From: Pseudomonas orientalis
GTDB lineage: Bacteria > Pseudomonadota > Gammaproteobacteria > Pseudomonadales > Pseudomonadaceae
Length of the DNA stretch: 64,000 bases
Assembly: GCF_002934065.1 (NCBI RefSeq)
Contig: NZ_CP018049.1
Span: 432,501 to 496,500 of the forward strand
Direction: 5' to 3'
In this document: one piece after another, positions 1-8,110 of the stretch
Position numbering within the stretch: the stretch's first letter is position 1
Layout of the letters: each line of letters begins with the position of its first letter
The notes under the pieces: generated by a model
Seen by the model: only the letters and a program-made list of their open reading frames with translations
The model's database searches: none
Told to the model about the DNA's origin: nothing
Translations under genes and position numbers: made by a program

Positions 1-284
1 TGGCCGGTAGGCCCTACCAGCTTGGAAAACTTGGCGGCCAAATCGCCCGTGCCGCCGGCGATGTCGAGCACGCGATTGCCGGTGCGCACGCCCGACAATT
101 CGATGGTGAAACGCTTCCACAGGCGGTGCATGCCACCGGAGAGCACGTCGTTCATCAAGTCGTACTTGGCGGCTACGGAGTGGAACACCTCAGCGACTTT
201 TTCCGCTTTCTGGCTTTCCGGGACGTTCTTGAAGCCGAAGTGAGTGGTGGGTTCGGCATCGCTGCCTTTGCGCTGATCAGTCAT
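1..284 (-). CDS. ubiE: Ubiquinone/menaquinone C-methyltransferase, N-terminal part
   Basis: This is the first 94 codons of UbiE, a SAM-dependent methyltransferase that C-methylates the benzoquinol ring in ubiquinone synthesis (and demethylmenaquinol where it exists). The visible protein begins [20 protein letters not shown], continues with the family's [17 protein letters not shown] segment, and reaches methyltransferase motif [13 protein letters not shown]. The gene runs off the left edge, so the rest of the catalytic domain is not seen. The ATG at 284 fits the usual family start. It is divergent from the PHA-system gene at 429, and the 144 bp between them must hold both promoters. In pseudomonads ubiE sits beside the pha locus, as here. 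Confidence 0.95.
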   Translation of the reverse strand, partial: MTDQRKGSDAEPTTHFGFKNVPESQKAEKVAEVFHSVAAKYDLMNDVLSGGMHRLWKRFTIELSGVRTGNRVLDIAGGTGDLAAKFSKLVGPTG

Positions 285-428
285 ATCGCTGTCACCAAAA
301 GAGAATGCGGGACATGATAATCCCCGGGGCCTGCTTTGTCTTGGCAAGGCTGAAGGTAAGATAGGTGCTTATCGAGACCTTTTGCCGCATGGAAGGTTTC
401 CAAGCCCTCATAGAAAGGAGCCATTGCA

Positions 429-704
429 ATGGCGCGTATAACCGTTGAGCGTGAGCATTCCCTGGGTAAAGCCGCCGCACGGGCGAAGGCCGACACGCTG
501 GCGCAGAAACTCAAGGATAAATATGGCGTGGAGTCGTCGTGGTCCGGCGATTCCCTGAACCTCAAGCGGTCGGGCGTTAAAGGCACCGTTCAGGTCTCTG
601 ATGATGCATTGCGTATCGATGTTGAACTGGGCCTGTTGATGTCGGCCATGAGCGGTACCCTCAAGTCCGAAATCGAAAAAGCCCTGGATAAAGCGCTGGC
701 CTGA
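429..704 (+). CDS. Polyhydroxyalkanoic acid system family protein
   Basis: A 91-residue protein of the small PHA-system family (PF09650 type) found next to pha genes in pseudomonads. It starts MARITVEREHSLGKAAARAK, has a basic amphipathic N-terminal half and an acidic C-terminal helix (LKSEIEKALDKALA). No signal peptide or membrane segment is visible. The biochemical role is not established; a granule-associated or regulatory role is inferred from context only. A GGAG Shine-Dalgarno (416-419) precedes the ATG. It lies upstream of and co-directional with phaI and phaF, separated from phaI by 104 bp, so it may have its own transcript. Confidence 0.85.
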   Translation: MARITVEREHSLGKAAARAKADTLAQKLKDKYGVESSWSGDSLNLKRSGVKGTVQVSDDALRIDVELGLLMSAMSGTLKSEIEKALDKALA

Positions 705-808
705 CTCGACGCTCTTAGGGTGCCGATTCTAATTTTTCACCCTACGTTGTGCCCAAGCCCCCAACTCCGGCGGGCGGTTCCTCCACCCGGTTCTATGTGA
801 GGTGCACC

Positions 809-1231
809 ATGGCCAACGTTATTTTGCAGAAAAAAATCGACAGTCAGACCACTGCCCTGAGTGAGGTCAAACGCTATGCCCGCAGGATCTGGCTGGCGGG
901 TCTTGGTGCCTACGCCAAGGTCGGCAGCGAGGGCGGCGAATACTTCAATGAGCTGGTTAAGAGCGGTCAACATATTGAAAGTAAAAGCAAAAAAGTTGCC
1001 ATTGAACAACTTGATGCCGCTAACAGTCAGATTGATCAAGTAAAGAGTAACGTCTCGAGTGTCGGCCGCCGCGTTGAAGTTCAACTGGATAAAGTTGAAA
1101 AAGCATTTGACTCGCGTGTTGCAAGTGCCTTGAATCGAATCGGCATTGCGTCTAAACATGACGTTGAGACACTCTCTGCTAAGCTCGAAGAGCTGACGGC
1201 ATTGCTCGAACGTGTCGCGCGTAAACACTAA
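809..1231 (+). CDS. phaI: Phasin family protein PhaI
   Basis: PhaI is a phasin that coats intracellular medium-chain PHA granules. The 140-residue product begins MANVILQKKIDSQ and contains the phasin signature around residues 24-60 (RRIWLAGLGAYAKVGSEGGEYFNELVKSGQ), followed by a long heptad-like region and a C-terminal helix (DVETLSAKLEELTALLERVA) typical of phasin oligomerisation. I chose the ATG at 809, not the in-frame ATG at 749, because a GAGG Shine-Dalgarno lies just upstream and the family begins here; the 20 extra residues look non-native. phaF follows after 12 bp, so phaIF is one operon, transcribed toward phaD. Confidence 0.93.
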   Translation: MANVILQKKIDSQTTALSEVKRYARRIWLAGLGAYAKVGSEGGEYFNELVKSGQHIESKSKKVAIEQLDAANSQIDQVKSNVSSVGRRVEVQLDKVEKAFDSRVASALNRIGIASKHDVETLSAKLEELTALLERVARKH

Positions 1232-1243
1232 GGAGACATCGGG

Positions 1244-2119
1244 ATGGCTGTTAAAAAAACTACTCAGAAAGAAAGCAGCTCGTGGGTCGGGGAAGTTGAA
1301 AAATATTCCCGAAAGATCTGGCTTGCTGGTTTAGGCGTGTATTCGAAGGTGAGCAGTGACGGCGGCAAATACTTCGAGACGCTGGTCAAGGACGGTGAGA
1401 AAGCCGAGAAGTTGACCAAGAGCACTGTGGGTAAAAAAGTCGATGCGGCCAAGGCGAGCGCAGGTTCGGCCAAGTCGAGCATTTCCGACACGTGGAACAA
1501 GTTGGAAGAAACCTTCGACAAACGCCTCAACAGTGCCATTTCGCGACTGGGCGTGCCGAGCAAGGCTGAGCTGAAAACACTGCACAGCAAGGTCGACACC
1601 CTGACCAGGCAAATCGAAAAACTCACAGGCGCCAAAGTGGCGCCAGCCAAGACGGCTGCGGCCAAGCCTGCGGCAAAACCGGCCGCCAAACCTGCGGCTA
1701 AAACCGCAGCGGCAAAACCCGCCGCGAAAACGGCCGCCAAGCCTGTGGTTAAAGCGGCCGCCAAACCGGCTGCAAAACCTGCGGCCAAGGCGCCCGCCAA
1801 GGCTGCTGCAAAACCTGCCACCAAGCCCGCAGCCAAAACCGCTGCCGCCAAACCGGCCACCAAGCCTGCCGCTAAGCCAGTGGCCGCTAAAGCCGCTGCA
1901 AAACCTGCGGCTAAACCGGCTGCCAAACCAGCCGCTGCGAAGTCAGCAGCCAAGCCTGCTGCAAAACCTGCAGCGGCCAAAAAACCTGCGGTAGCGAAAA
2001 AGCCGGCAACAGCGGCAGCACCGGCCGCTTCGACAGCCAATTCGGTGTCCGCACCGTCGCACACGGCTGCTACCCCGACTGCAACGCCGGTAACGCCGAC
2101 GCCATCCAGTCAGTCCTGA
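1244..2119 (+). CDS. phaF: PHA granule-associated protein PhaF (phasin with histone-like tail)
   Basis: PhaF is the major phasin of medium-chain PHA granules and also binds DNA, which helps distribute granules between daughter cells. The 291-residue protein has an N-terminal phasin domain (about residues 1-135, with the RKIWLAGLGVYSKVSSDGGKYFETLVKDGE signature shared with PhaI), a short leucine-rich helix (ELKTLHSKVDTLTRQIEKL), then roughly 120 residues of AAKPAAKP-type repeats resembling histone H1, and a Ser/Thr/Pro-rich end. The repeat tract is in-frame and intact. It is second in the phaIF operon and followed by a strong terminator. Repeat number in this gene is expected to vary between strains. 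Confidence 0.95.
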   Translation: MAVKKTTQKESSSWVGEVEKYSRKIWLAGLGVYSKVSSDGGKYFETLVKDGEKAEKLTKSTVGKKVDAAKASAGSAKSSISDTWNKLEETFDKRLNSAISRLGVPSKAELKTLHSKVDTLTRQIEKLTGAKVAPAKTAAAKPAAKPAAKPAAKTAAAKPAAKTAAKPVVKAAAKPAAKPAAKAPAKAAAKPATKPAAKTAAAKPATKPAAKPVAAKAAAKPAAKPAAKPAAAKSAAKPAAKPAAAKKPAVAKKPATAAAPAASTANSVSAPSHTAATPTATPVTPTPSSQS

Positions 2120-2133
2120 TTTTCACAGGGCAC

Positions 2134-2169
2134 AAAAACGCCCGGCCTGCGAAGGTCGGGCGTTTTTTT
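2134..2169 (+). terminator. Rho-independent terminator of phaIF
   Basis: A GC-rich hairpin with arms ACGCCCGGCCT and AGGTCGGGCGT around a GCGA loop, followed by seven T residues. It sits 15 bp after the phaF stop. The A run on the 5' side means it could also work for phaD transcripts coming from the other direction. Confidence 0.85.
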
Positions 2170-2179
2170 ATCACAGATC

Positions 2180-2227
2180 GTTCCCACGCTCCCGCGTGGG
2201 AATGCAGCCCGTGACGCTCTGCGTCAC
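2180..2227. repeat. Double-hairpin repeat (GTTCCCACGC type)
   Basis: Two adjacent perfect inverted repeats: TTCCCACGC/GCGTGGGAA (2181-2189 and 2194-2202) and GTGACGC/GCGTCAC (2211-2217 and 2221-2227). This unit is a common intergenic repeat of fluorescent pseudomonads and differs in sequence from the REPINs elsewhere in the window. It lies in the convergent gap between phaF and phaD. Confidence 0.7.
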
Positions 2228-2246
2228 CTGTGTGATCAGGGGGGCT

Positions 2247-2867
2247 TCAATCCACGTCATCCAGATATTTCAGCGCGAACCTCTCGGTCGCCAGCCGTGC
2301 CGGCATCAGCAGATGCGGCGCCACCAACATCATGACCTGGTACACCACCACCCGCACCTCACCCTTGCGATCCAGGATTCGCTGGTAATCCAGGGAAAAC
2401 AGCAGCGTCATGGTGATCTGCTCCACCAGTTGCCCCAACGCCTGGGTATCACTGACCAATTGCCCCGCCGCCTTCAATCGCGCCAGCAAAGAAGCCAGTG
2501 TTCGCTTGAGCGCCGTGAGCAGGTTGCGAATGCCCTTGGCCAGCTTCGGCAGGCGCCCGGCCAGGTTCGACAGGTCCTGGAACAGGAACCGGTAGTGGGC
2601 CATGCGCTCGACAATCAAATGCAGGAACAGCCAGTAATCCTCGGCCTCCAACTGCGCATCGGCAGGAGGGTCGAGCAGCGGCGCCAACTCGCCTTGAAAA
2701 CGTTCGAACAGCCCCAGCACCAACGGCTCCTTGCCATGGAAGTGGTAGTAGAGGTTGCCGGGGCTGATCCCCATTTCATTGGCCACCTCCATGGTCGACA
2801 CATTCGGCTCGCCCTTGTGGTTGAACAACTGCAGGGCACATTCAAGGATACGGTCGCGGGTCTTCAT
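2247..2867 (-). CDS. phaD: TetR-family transcriptional regulator PhaD
   Basis: PhaD is the TetR-family activator of the PHA cluster, known in P. putida to act on the phaC1 and phaI promoters in response to a fatty acid-derived ligand. The 206-residue protein has the N-terminal helix-turn-helix (TRDRILECALQLFNHKGEPNVSTMEVANEMGISPGNLYYHFHGKEPLV, residues 2-50) and a longer helical ligand-binding domain. I chose the ATG at 2867; the frame extends 140 codons further upstream but only as a shadow of phaC2. The phaC2 stop lies 26 bp before the start, so it is the last gene of phaC1ZC2D. It converges with phaF. Confidence 0.93.
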   Translation of the reverse strand: MKTRDRILECALQLFNHKGEPNVSTMEVANEMGISPGNLYYHFHGKEPLVLGLFERFQGELAPLLDPPADAQLEAEDYWLFLHLIVERMAHYRFLFQDLSNLAGRLPKLAKGIRNLLTALKRTLASLLARLKAAGQLVSDTQALGQLVEQITMTLLFSLDYQRILDRKGEVRVVVYQVMMLVAPHLLMPARLATERFALKYLDDVD

Positions 2868-2893
2868 CCAGCCTCTTAGTCTGATCGTTGAGC

Positions 2894-4576
2894 TCAGCGC
2901 ACGCGCACGTAGGTGCCTGGCGCCGCTTCCATCGGTGGGTAGTTCTGGTTGCCCAGGGGGGTGAGGGTTTCGCGTTGCACGCCCGAACGTTGCTGAATCC
3001 ACGCCAGCCATTGCGGCCACCAGCTGCCTTCGACGTGACTGGCGTCGTAGTACCAGGCGCGCGGGTCGCTGCTCAGCCTGGGGTTCTCGACGTAGTTGGC
3101 CTTCGGGTTGCCGGGCGGGTTGAGGATGCTCTGGATATGCCCGCTGTTGGACAGTACGAAGCGCCGCTCGCCGCCCAGCAGTTGGGTGGATCGGTACACC
3201 GCGTCCCACGGCGTGATGTGATCGTTGATGCCGGCCACGCTGAAGCTGTCGACCGTGACCTTCTGCAAGTCGATGGGGGTGCCGCACACCTCAAGGCCTC
3301 CCGGATGCCTCAGCGGGTTGTGCTTGAAGAAATCCAACAGGTCGCCGTGCAGGGCGGCGGGCAGGCGCGTGTTGTCGTTGTTCCAGTACAGGATGTCGAA
3401 GGCGGGCGGTTCCTTGCCCAGCAGGTAGTTGTTGACCCAGTAGTTCCAGATCAGGTCATTGGGGCGCATCCAGGCGAACACCTTGGCCATGTCGCGACCG
3501 TCCAGTACACCTTGTTGGTAAGAGCGGCGCTTGGCGGCTTCAAGGGTCTGTTCATCGGCGAACAACGTGGCCGGGCCGTCGATCTGGCTGTCGAGCAAGC
3601 TCACCAGGTAACTGGCGCTGGCGATGCGCCGCAACTGGCGCTTGGCTTGCAGATGGCCTTGCAGTGCGGCGATGGTCAGGCCGCCGGCGCAGGCGCCCAT
3701 CAGGTTGACCGCGCGTGCGCCGGTGATTGCCCGGCAGGCGTTGAGGGCTTCTTCCAGCGCCGCAACGTAGGTGGACAGGCCCCATTCGCGATGTCGCACA
3801 TCCGGATTGCGCCAGCTGACCATAAAGGTCTGCAACCCGTTTTTCAGCGCATATTGCACAAAGCTGTTAGCCGGGCTGAGGTCGAATATGTAGAACTTGT
3901 TGATTTGCGGCGGCACCACCAGCAAGGGCTTGGCGTATTGTTTTTCGCTCATGGGCTTGTATTGGATCAGCTCCAGCAGCTCATTGCGAAACACCACCGA
4001 GCCCGGCGTGGTGGCAACGGTCTTGCCCACTTCGAAGGCGTGCTTGCTGACCTGACGCGGCAGGCCGTTGTTGTGCAGCAGGTCTTCGAACAAATGGCTG
4101 ACGCCGCGCACCACGCTGTTGCCGCCGGAGTTGAGCAACTCCTTGATGGCCAGCGGGTTGAGCAGCGTGTTGGAGGGCGATACGGCGTCGTTGAGCAGGG
4201 CGAACGCGAACTGTGCGCGTGCACGGTCGTCCGCGCTGAGGGTGCTGTCGTCGATCCAGTTGCGCGTGTGTTTTTGCCAGCTCAAATAGGCTTGCAGGCT
4301 GCGCCGGTACAGCGGGTTGAGCGCCCAGGTGGGGTCTTTGAAGCGGCTGTCGTTGGGGTTGGGCTCATGCACCGTGTCCCCCAGCAACACGCGGCCCAGT
4401 TGGCCGCTCAGGGCCAGGGCGTGGCGTGCGGTGTGCAACGGGTTGCGCAGGCCATGGGTCGCCACGGTGCGCAGGGTCGACAGCAGGTCGCGACCGCGCA
4501 GGCCGGTGATCGCGTTTTGCGCGTTGATGAACGCGGCGGGGGTGGGCGCCGGGTTCGTCACGGGTCTGTCTCGCAT
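2894..4576 (-). CDS. phaC2: Class II poly(3-hydroxyalkanoate) polymerase 2
   Basis: PhaC2 polymerises (R)-3-hydroxyacyl-CoA (C6-C14) into medium-chain PHA at the granule surface. The 560-residue protein carries the lipase-like box GACAGG with nucleophile Cys296, Asp452 (NDHITPW) and His480 (SGHIQS), the same spacing as P. aeruginosa PhaC. I start at the ATG at 4576 (MRDRPVTNPAPTPAAFINAQ); an upstream in-frame ATG at 4612 adds 12 residues not typical of the family. It lies 90 bp after phaZ and 26 bp before phaD. Compared with PhaC1 in this window it is the more diverged paralogue, with a different N-terminus. Confidence 0.96.
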   Translation of the reverse strand: MRDRPVTNPAPTPAAFINAQNAITGLRGRDLLSTLRTVATHGLRNPLHTARHALALSGQLGRVLLGDTVHEPNPNDSRFKDPTWALNPLYRRSLQAYLSWQKHTRNWIDDSTLSADDRARAQFAFALLNDAVSPSNTLLNPLAIKELLNSGGNSVVRGVSHLFEDLLHNNGLPRQVSKHAFEVGKTVATTPGSVVFRNELLELIQYKPMSEKQYAKPLLVVPPQINKFYIFDLSPANSFVQYALKNGLQTFMVSWRNPDVRHREWGLSTYVAALEEALNACRAITGARAVNLMGACAGGLTIAALQGHLQAKRQLRRIASASYLVSLLDSQIDGPATLFADEQTLEAAKRRSYQQGVLDGRDMAKVFAWMRPNDLIWNYWVNNYLLGKEPPAFDILYWNNDNTRLPAALHGDLLDFFKHNPLRHPGGLEVCGTPIDLQKVTVDSFSVAGINDHITPWDAVYRSTQLLGGERRFVLSNSGHIQSILNPPGNPKANYVENPRLSSDPRAWYYDASHVEGSWWPQWLAWIQQRSGVQRETLTPLGNQNYPPMEAAPGTYVRVR

Positions 4577-4665
4577 GAGCCAACACTCCTTCGTCAAGCC
4601 ATCAAGAGGCACGCCAATTCAGAACCATAGTCGGTTCCTGGCAAGTTGCGCGGCGGTGTGGTCCT

Positions 4666-5511
4666 TCACACCGCCGGTCGCGGATGTATCACGGCGCGCA
4701 GGCGCTCCTCTTCGAGAAACTTCATGATGATCGGCGCCACGGCTTCCGCCCGGGTGATCAGGAATAAATGGCCATCATCGATGATGTGCAACTGCGCATT
4801 GGGGATGCGCCAGGCGAGCATGCGCATGTTGATCAGCGGAATCAGCGGGTCGTCGTCCCCGGCCAGGACCAGGGTCGGCTGGCGGATCTTGTGCAGCCAG
4901 TGAATGCTGGTCCAGCCCAGCCCCGCGAACAGCTGCCAGTAATAACCCAGCTTGCCGGCCGAGCGCACTTTGCTGGCATGTTCGGCGGCCAGCTTGGCGT
5001 CGCGGCGGAACGAACCGCCGTAAATCATCGGCGCAATGCGCACCACGTGGGACGGCTGGATATAGCGCCGGGGGCTGGCCATCAGCCACAGCACCTTGGG
5101 TTTGCCGGGCACCATAAAGGCGCCGGCAGCCGTGGCCGCCAGGATCAACTTCTTGCAGCGCTCGGGGTAGTCATAGGCGAACTGCTGCGCCAGCGCACCG
5201 CCCCAGGACACCCCCACCGCATTCACCTGGCCGTAATCCAGGTAATCGAGCATGCGCGCCGTCAGCTTGGCCAGGCCGGGGAAGCGATAGGGTCGGTTGG
5301 GCGTGGAGGAGCCGCCCACCCCTGGCACATCGAAGGCGATCACTTCCAGGTCCGGGTCCAGGGCCTGGACGAACGGAAACACCAGCTCCAGGTTGGCGCC
5401 GATGCCGTTGAAGATCAGCAGCGGGGTCAAGTGCGGCTTGCCCGGTCGTACCGCCGTGCGGATGGCTTGGCCATCCAGGTCGATGGTGCGGAAGATGAAC
5501 GGTTGCGGCAT
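4666..5511 (-). CDS. phaZ: Intracellular medium-chain PHA depolymerase
   Basis: PhaZ hydrolyses stored medium-chain PHA on the granule, releasing 3-hydroxy fatty acids. The 281-residue alpha/beta hydrolase has the nucleophile elbow GVSWGG (Ser102), Asp221 (GDDDPLIP) and His248 (DDGHLFL), at the positions known for P. putida PhaZ. The start is the ATG at 5511 (MPQPFIF); a TTG two codons upstream at 5517 is possible but the ATG matches the family. It lies between the two synthase genes as usual, and a 93-bp REPIN separates it from phaC1, which could alter mRNA stability between polymerase and depolymerase. Confidence 0.96.
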   Translation of the reverse strand: MPQPFIFRTIDLDGQAIRTAVRPGKPHLTPLLIFNGIGANLELVFPFVQALDPDLEVIAFDVPGVGGSSTPNRPYRFPGLAKLTARMLDYLDYGQVNAVGVSWGGALAQQFAYDYPERCKKLILAATAAGAFMVPGKPKVLWLMASPRRYIQPSHVVRIAPMIYGGSFRRDAKLAAEHASKVRSAGKLGYYWQLFAGLGWTSIHWLHKIRQPTLVLAGDDDPLIPLINMRMLAWRIPNAQLHIIDDGHLFLITRAEAVAPIIMKFLEEERLRAVIHPRPAV

Positions 5512-5551
5512 GCTCAAGCCCTGTGAAGTGTTACAGGAGAAATGCGGTCAA

Positions 5552-5644
5552 AATGTGGGAGGGGGCTTGCCCCCGATGGCGGTGTTTCAGTCATTACATC
5601 TTTAGCTGATCCACTGCTATCGGGGGCAAGCCCCCTCCCACATT
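5552..5644. repeat. REPIN (GTGGGAGGGGGC type)
   Basis: Two inverted REP units, AATGTGGGAGGGGGCTTGCC and its complement, flank a short variable spacer. The element lies between phaZ and phaC1. The same family recurs at 7993, 10159, 17965, 18381, 34311, 35606, 57096 and 57728. Confidence 0.9.
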
Positions 5645-5658
5645 GACCGCATTTCAAT

Positions 5659-7338
5659 TTAGCGTTCGTGTACATAGGTGCCCGGTGCTGCTTCGGCCGC
5701 AGCGTAGGTTTTATTACCTAATGTTGTCGGGGCTTTTTTCAACTTGCCTGCCCGCTCCGCCTGCCATGCCTGCCAGTGCAGCCACCACGAGTCGGTGTGC
5801 TTGGTCGCGTTTTCCTGCCATTGCAGTGCCGTGCCCGCCAGGCCGTCGCTGGTCTGGTAGCGCGACTTGGGGTTGCCCGGCGGGTTGAGGATGCTTTGGA
5901 TATGCCCGCTGCTGGACAGCACGAACTCCACCTTGCCGCCAAACAACTGCGCCGACTTGTAGCAGGACTGCCAGGGTGTGATGTGGTCGTTGGTGCCGGC
6001 CAGCGAATAGATATCGGCCGTGACCTGTTTCAGATCAATGGGCGTGCCGCACACTTCCAGGGCATTGGCGCGTACCAGCGGGTTGTTCTTGAACAGCTCG
6101 ATCAGGTCGCCATGGAAGGCGGCCGGCAGGCGTGTGGTGTCGTTGTTCCAGAACAGGATGTCGAACACCGGCGGCTCGTTGCCCAGCAGGTAGTTGTTGA
6201 CCCAGTAATTCCAGATCAGGTCGTTGGGCCGCATCCACGCAAACACCTTGGCCATGTCACGGCCTTCCAGTACGCCGGCCTGATAGGAATGACGCTTCGC
6301 CGCTTCGAGCGTCTGCTCATCGACGAACAGCGCCACCTGGGTGTCCAGCGTGGTGTCCAGCACACTCACCAGTAGGGTCAGGGCGTTGACTTTTTTCTCT
6401 CCCAGCGCCGCGTAGTGGCCCAGCAGCGCGGTGCAGGTGATGCCGCCGGAGCAGGCGCCCAGCATGTTCACGTCCTTGCTGCCGGTAATCGCCGTGATCA
6501 CATCGACCGCTTCCTTGAGCGCTTCGATATAGGTCGACAGGCCCCACTCGCGCTGGGCCTTGGTCGGGTTGCGCCAGCTGACGATAAAGGTCTGCTGCCC
6601 ATTGCGCAGGCAGAAGCGCGCCAAGCTCTTGTCCGGGCTCAGGTCGAATACATAGAATTTATTGATCTGCGGCGGCACCACCAGCAGCGGTCGCTCGTGT
6701 ACCTGCTCGGTGATGGGCTTGTACTGGATCAGCTCCAGCACATCATTGCGAAAGACCACGGCGCCTTCGGTGATGCCCAGGCTCTTGCCCACTTCAAAGG
6801 CGCCCATGTTGACCTGGCTTGGCATACCGCCGTTGTGCACCATGTCCTTGGCCAGGTGGGACAGGCCATCGAGCAGGCTTTTGCCGCCGGTTTCAAAGAA
6901 GCGCTTGACCGCCGCCGGGTTGGCGGCGCTGTTGGTGGGCGCCATGGCTTCAGTCATCAGGTTGATCACGAAGTGGCCGCGACTGATGTCCTGTTCCGAC
7001 AGATTGCTGTCGCCGATCCAGTCGTGCAGTTCCTTGCGCCACGCCAGGTAAGTCTGCAGATAACGTTTGTAGAGCGGATTCTGGCTCCAGGCCGGGTCGT
7101 GGAAGCGACGGTCATCGCTCTCCGGCACCAGTGCCGATTTGCCGAACATGACGTTCTTGAGCTCCACCCCGAAATGGGCGACGTGTTTGACGCTGTGTAA
7201 CGGTTGCTTGATGGCTTGGGTGAGCACCATCTTCGCCGAGGCCAATAAGTCCTTTTTGCGTAACGCGATGATCGGGTTCAACCCCAGGGTGTTTTCCGAG
7301 GCCTGGCGTTTCAAGTCATCGTTATTCTTGTTACTCAT
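5659..7338 (-). CDS. phaC1: Class II poly(3-hydroxyalkanoate) polymerase 1
   Basis: PhaC1 is the main medium-chain PHA synthase. The 559-residue protein has catalytic Cys296 (GACSGG), Asp451 (NDHITPW) and His479 (SGHIQS). The four positions shown by work on Pseudomonas sp. 61-3 to influence substrate range and activity read Glu130, Ser325, Ser477 and Gln481, i.e. the unmodified medium-chain type. The ATG at 7338 gives the typical start MSNKNNDDLKRQASENTLGL. It is first in the phaC1-phaZ-phaC2-phaD series and has a sigma-54-type promoter candidate 115 bp upstream. A REPIN separates it from phaZ. Confidence 0.97.
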   Translation of the reverse strand: MSNKNNDDLKRQASENTLGLNPIIALRKKDLLASAKMVLTQAIKQPLHSVKHVAHFGVELKNVMFGKSALVPESDDRRFHDPAWSQNPLYKRYLQTYLAWRKELHDWIGDSNLSEQDISRGHFVINLMTEAMAPTNSAANPAAVKRFFETGGKSLLDGLSHLAKDMVHNGGMPSQVNMGAFEVGKSLGITEGAVVFRNDVLELIQYKPITEQVHERPLLVVPPQINKFYVFDLSPDKSLARFCLRNGQQTFIVSWRNPTKAQREWGLSTYIEALKEAVDVITAITGSKDVNMLGACSGGITCTALLGHYAALGEKKVNALTLLVSVLDTTLDTQVALFVDEQTLEAAKRHSYQAGVLEGRDMAKVFAWMRPNDLIWNYWVNNYLLGNEPPVFDILFWNNDTTRLPAAFHGDLIELFKNNPLVRANALEVCGTPIDLKQVTADIYSLAGTNDHITPWQSCYKSAQLFGGKVEFVLSSSGHIQSILNPPGNPKSRYQTSDGLAGTALQWQENATKHTDSWWLHWQAWQAERAGKLKKAPTTLGNKTYAAAEAAPGTYVHER

Positions 7339-7452
7339 CTACGACGCTCCATTGTCCGAAAGACGAGTACCGGCGATTTCCGCGCACCCATTTCGATACA
7401 CGACACCAGCCTGGTACTGCGCTCGGGTGACCGTTGATACCACATCGTCAAA

Positions 7453-7468
7453 TGCAGGGAACTTGCCA
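7453..7468 (-). promoter_or_regulatory. Candidate sigma-54 (RpoN) promoter of phaC1
   Basis: On the minus strand the sequence reads TGGCAAGTTCCCTGCA, with the invariant GG and GC exactly 10 bp apart (-24/-12). It differs from the consensus TGGCACG-N4-TTGC at two positions. It lies 115 bp upstream of the phaC1 ATG. A sigma-54 promoter has been proposed before phaC1 in P. aeruginosa, which fits the response of PHA synthesis to nitrogen limitation. Activity here is inferred. Confidence 0.6.
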
Positions 7469-7585
7469 GTTCCATTGGTTACCCGAGTTTAATTTTTTTC
7501 GCAAGCGGGCCAATCGTTGACCACGAGACAGGGCATTCAAGCAGATGAAATTAGAAAATGCCCTCTAAAGAGCAAGAGGGCTGGA

Positions 7586-7963
7586 CTAGAGCATCAGCCG
7601 CACGACCGACTGACTCGGGTCGCGGGTTTTTCCGGCCGTTTTCAGTTCGGCCAGGTAGTCGGCCCACAGCGCGTCCTGACGCACGGCCAGTTGATAAAGG
7701 TAGTCCCAGGTGAACAATCCGCTGTCATGGCCGTCGTCGAAGGTCAATTTCAGTGCGTACTGGCCGGCCGGTTCCAGCTTGATCAATTTAACGTTGAGCT
7801 TGCCGAATTGCAGGATGGGTTTGCCGTGGCCCTGGACCTCGGCGGAAGGCGAGTGCACGCGCAGGAATTCGGCGGGCAGTTGGTAGGTTTCGTCCGGGCC
7901 GTAGGTGAGGCCCAGGGTGTTGGAGGTTTTATGCAGGTTTACGGCAGTAGGAAATTTCGACAT
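7586..7963 (-). CDS. DUF971 (gamma-butyrobetaine hydroxylase N-terminal-like) protein
   Basis: A 125-residue protein of the DUF971 family, related to the small N-terminal domain of gamma-butyrobetaine hydroxylases. Visible family features are LTYGPDETYQLPAEFLRVHSPSAEVQGHG near the start and LTFDDGHDSGLFTWDYLYQLA in the second half. No enzymatic function can be assigned. It is last in a minus-strand series hslV-hslU-DUF971, an arrangement common in pseudomonads, and is separated from hslU by a REPIN. ATG at 7963. Confidence 0.88.
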   Translation of the reverse strand: MSKFPTAVNLHKTSNTLGLTYGPDETYQLPAEFLRVHSPSAEVQGHGKPILQFGKLNVKLIKLEPAGQYALKLTFDDGHDSGLFTWDYLYQLAVRQDALWADYLAELKTAGKTRDPSQSVVRLML

Positions 7964-7992
7964 TGGAGATAACCCTGAAGGAACCGGCTCAA

Positions 7993-8085
7993 AATGTGGG
8001 AGGGGGCTTGCCCCCGATAGCGGTGTGTCAGTCAGCCTATATCTGTCTGACAGACCGCCATCGGGGGCAAGCCCCCTCCCACATT
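7993..8085. repeat. REPIN (GTGGGAGGGGGC type)
   Basis: An inverted pair of REP units around a spacer containing GTCTGACAGAC. It lies between hslU and the DUF971 gene. Confidence 0.9.
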
Positions 8086-8110
8086 GGAGCGAAGCAATTC
8101 TGTGTGAGGC

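Noticed and set aside
1264..2064. A 266-codon Ala/Gly-rich frame antisense to phaF
   Set aside because: The AAKP repeat of phaF generates an open antisense AAGL repeat. This is a by-product of codon use.
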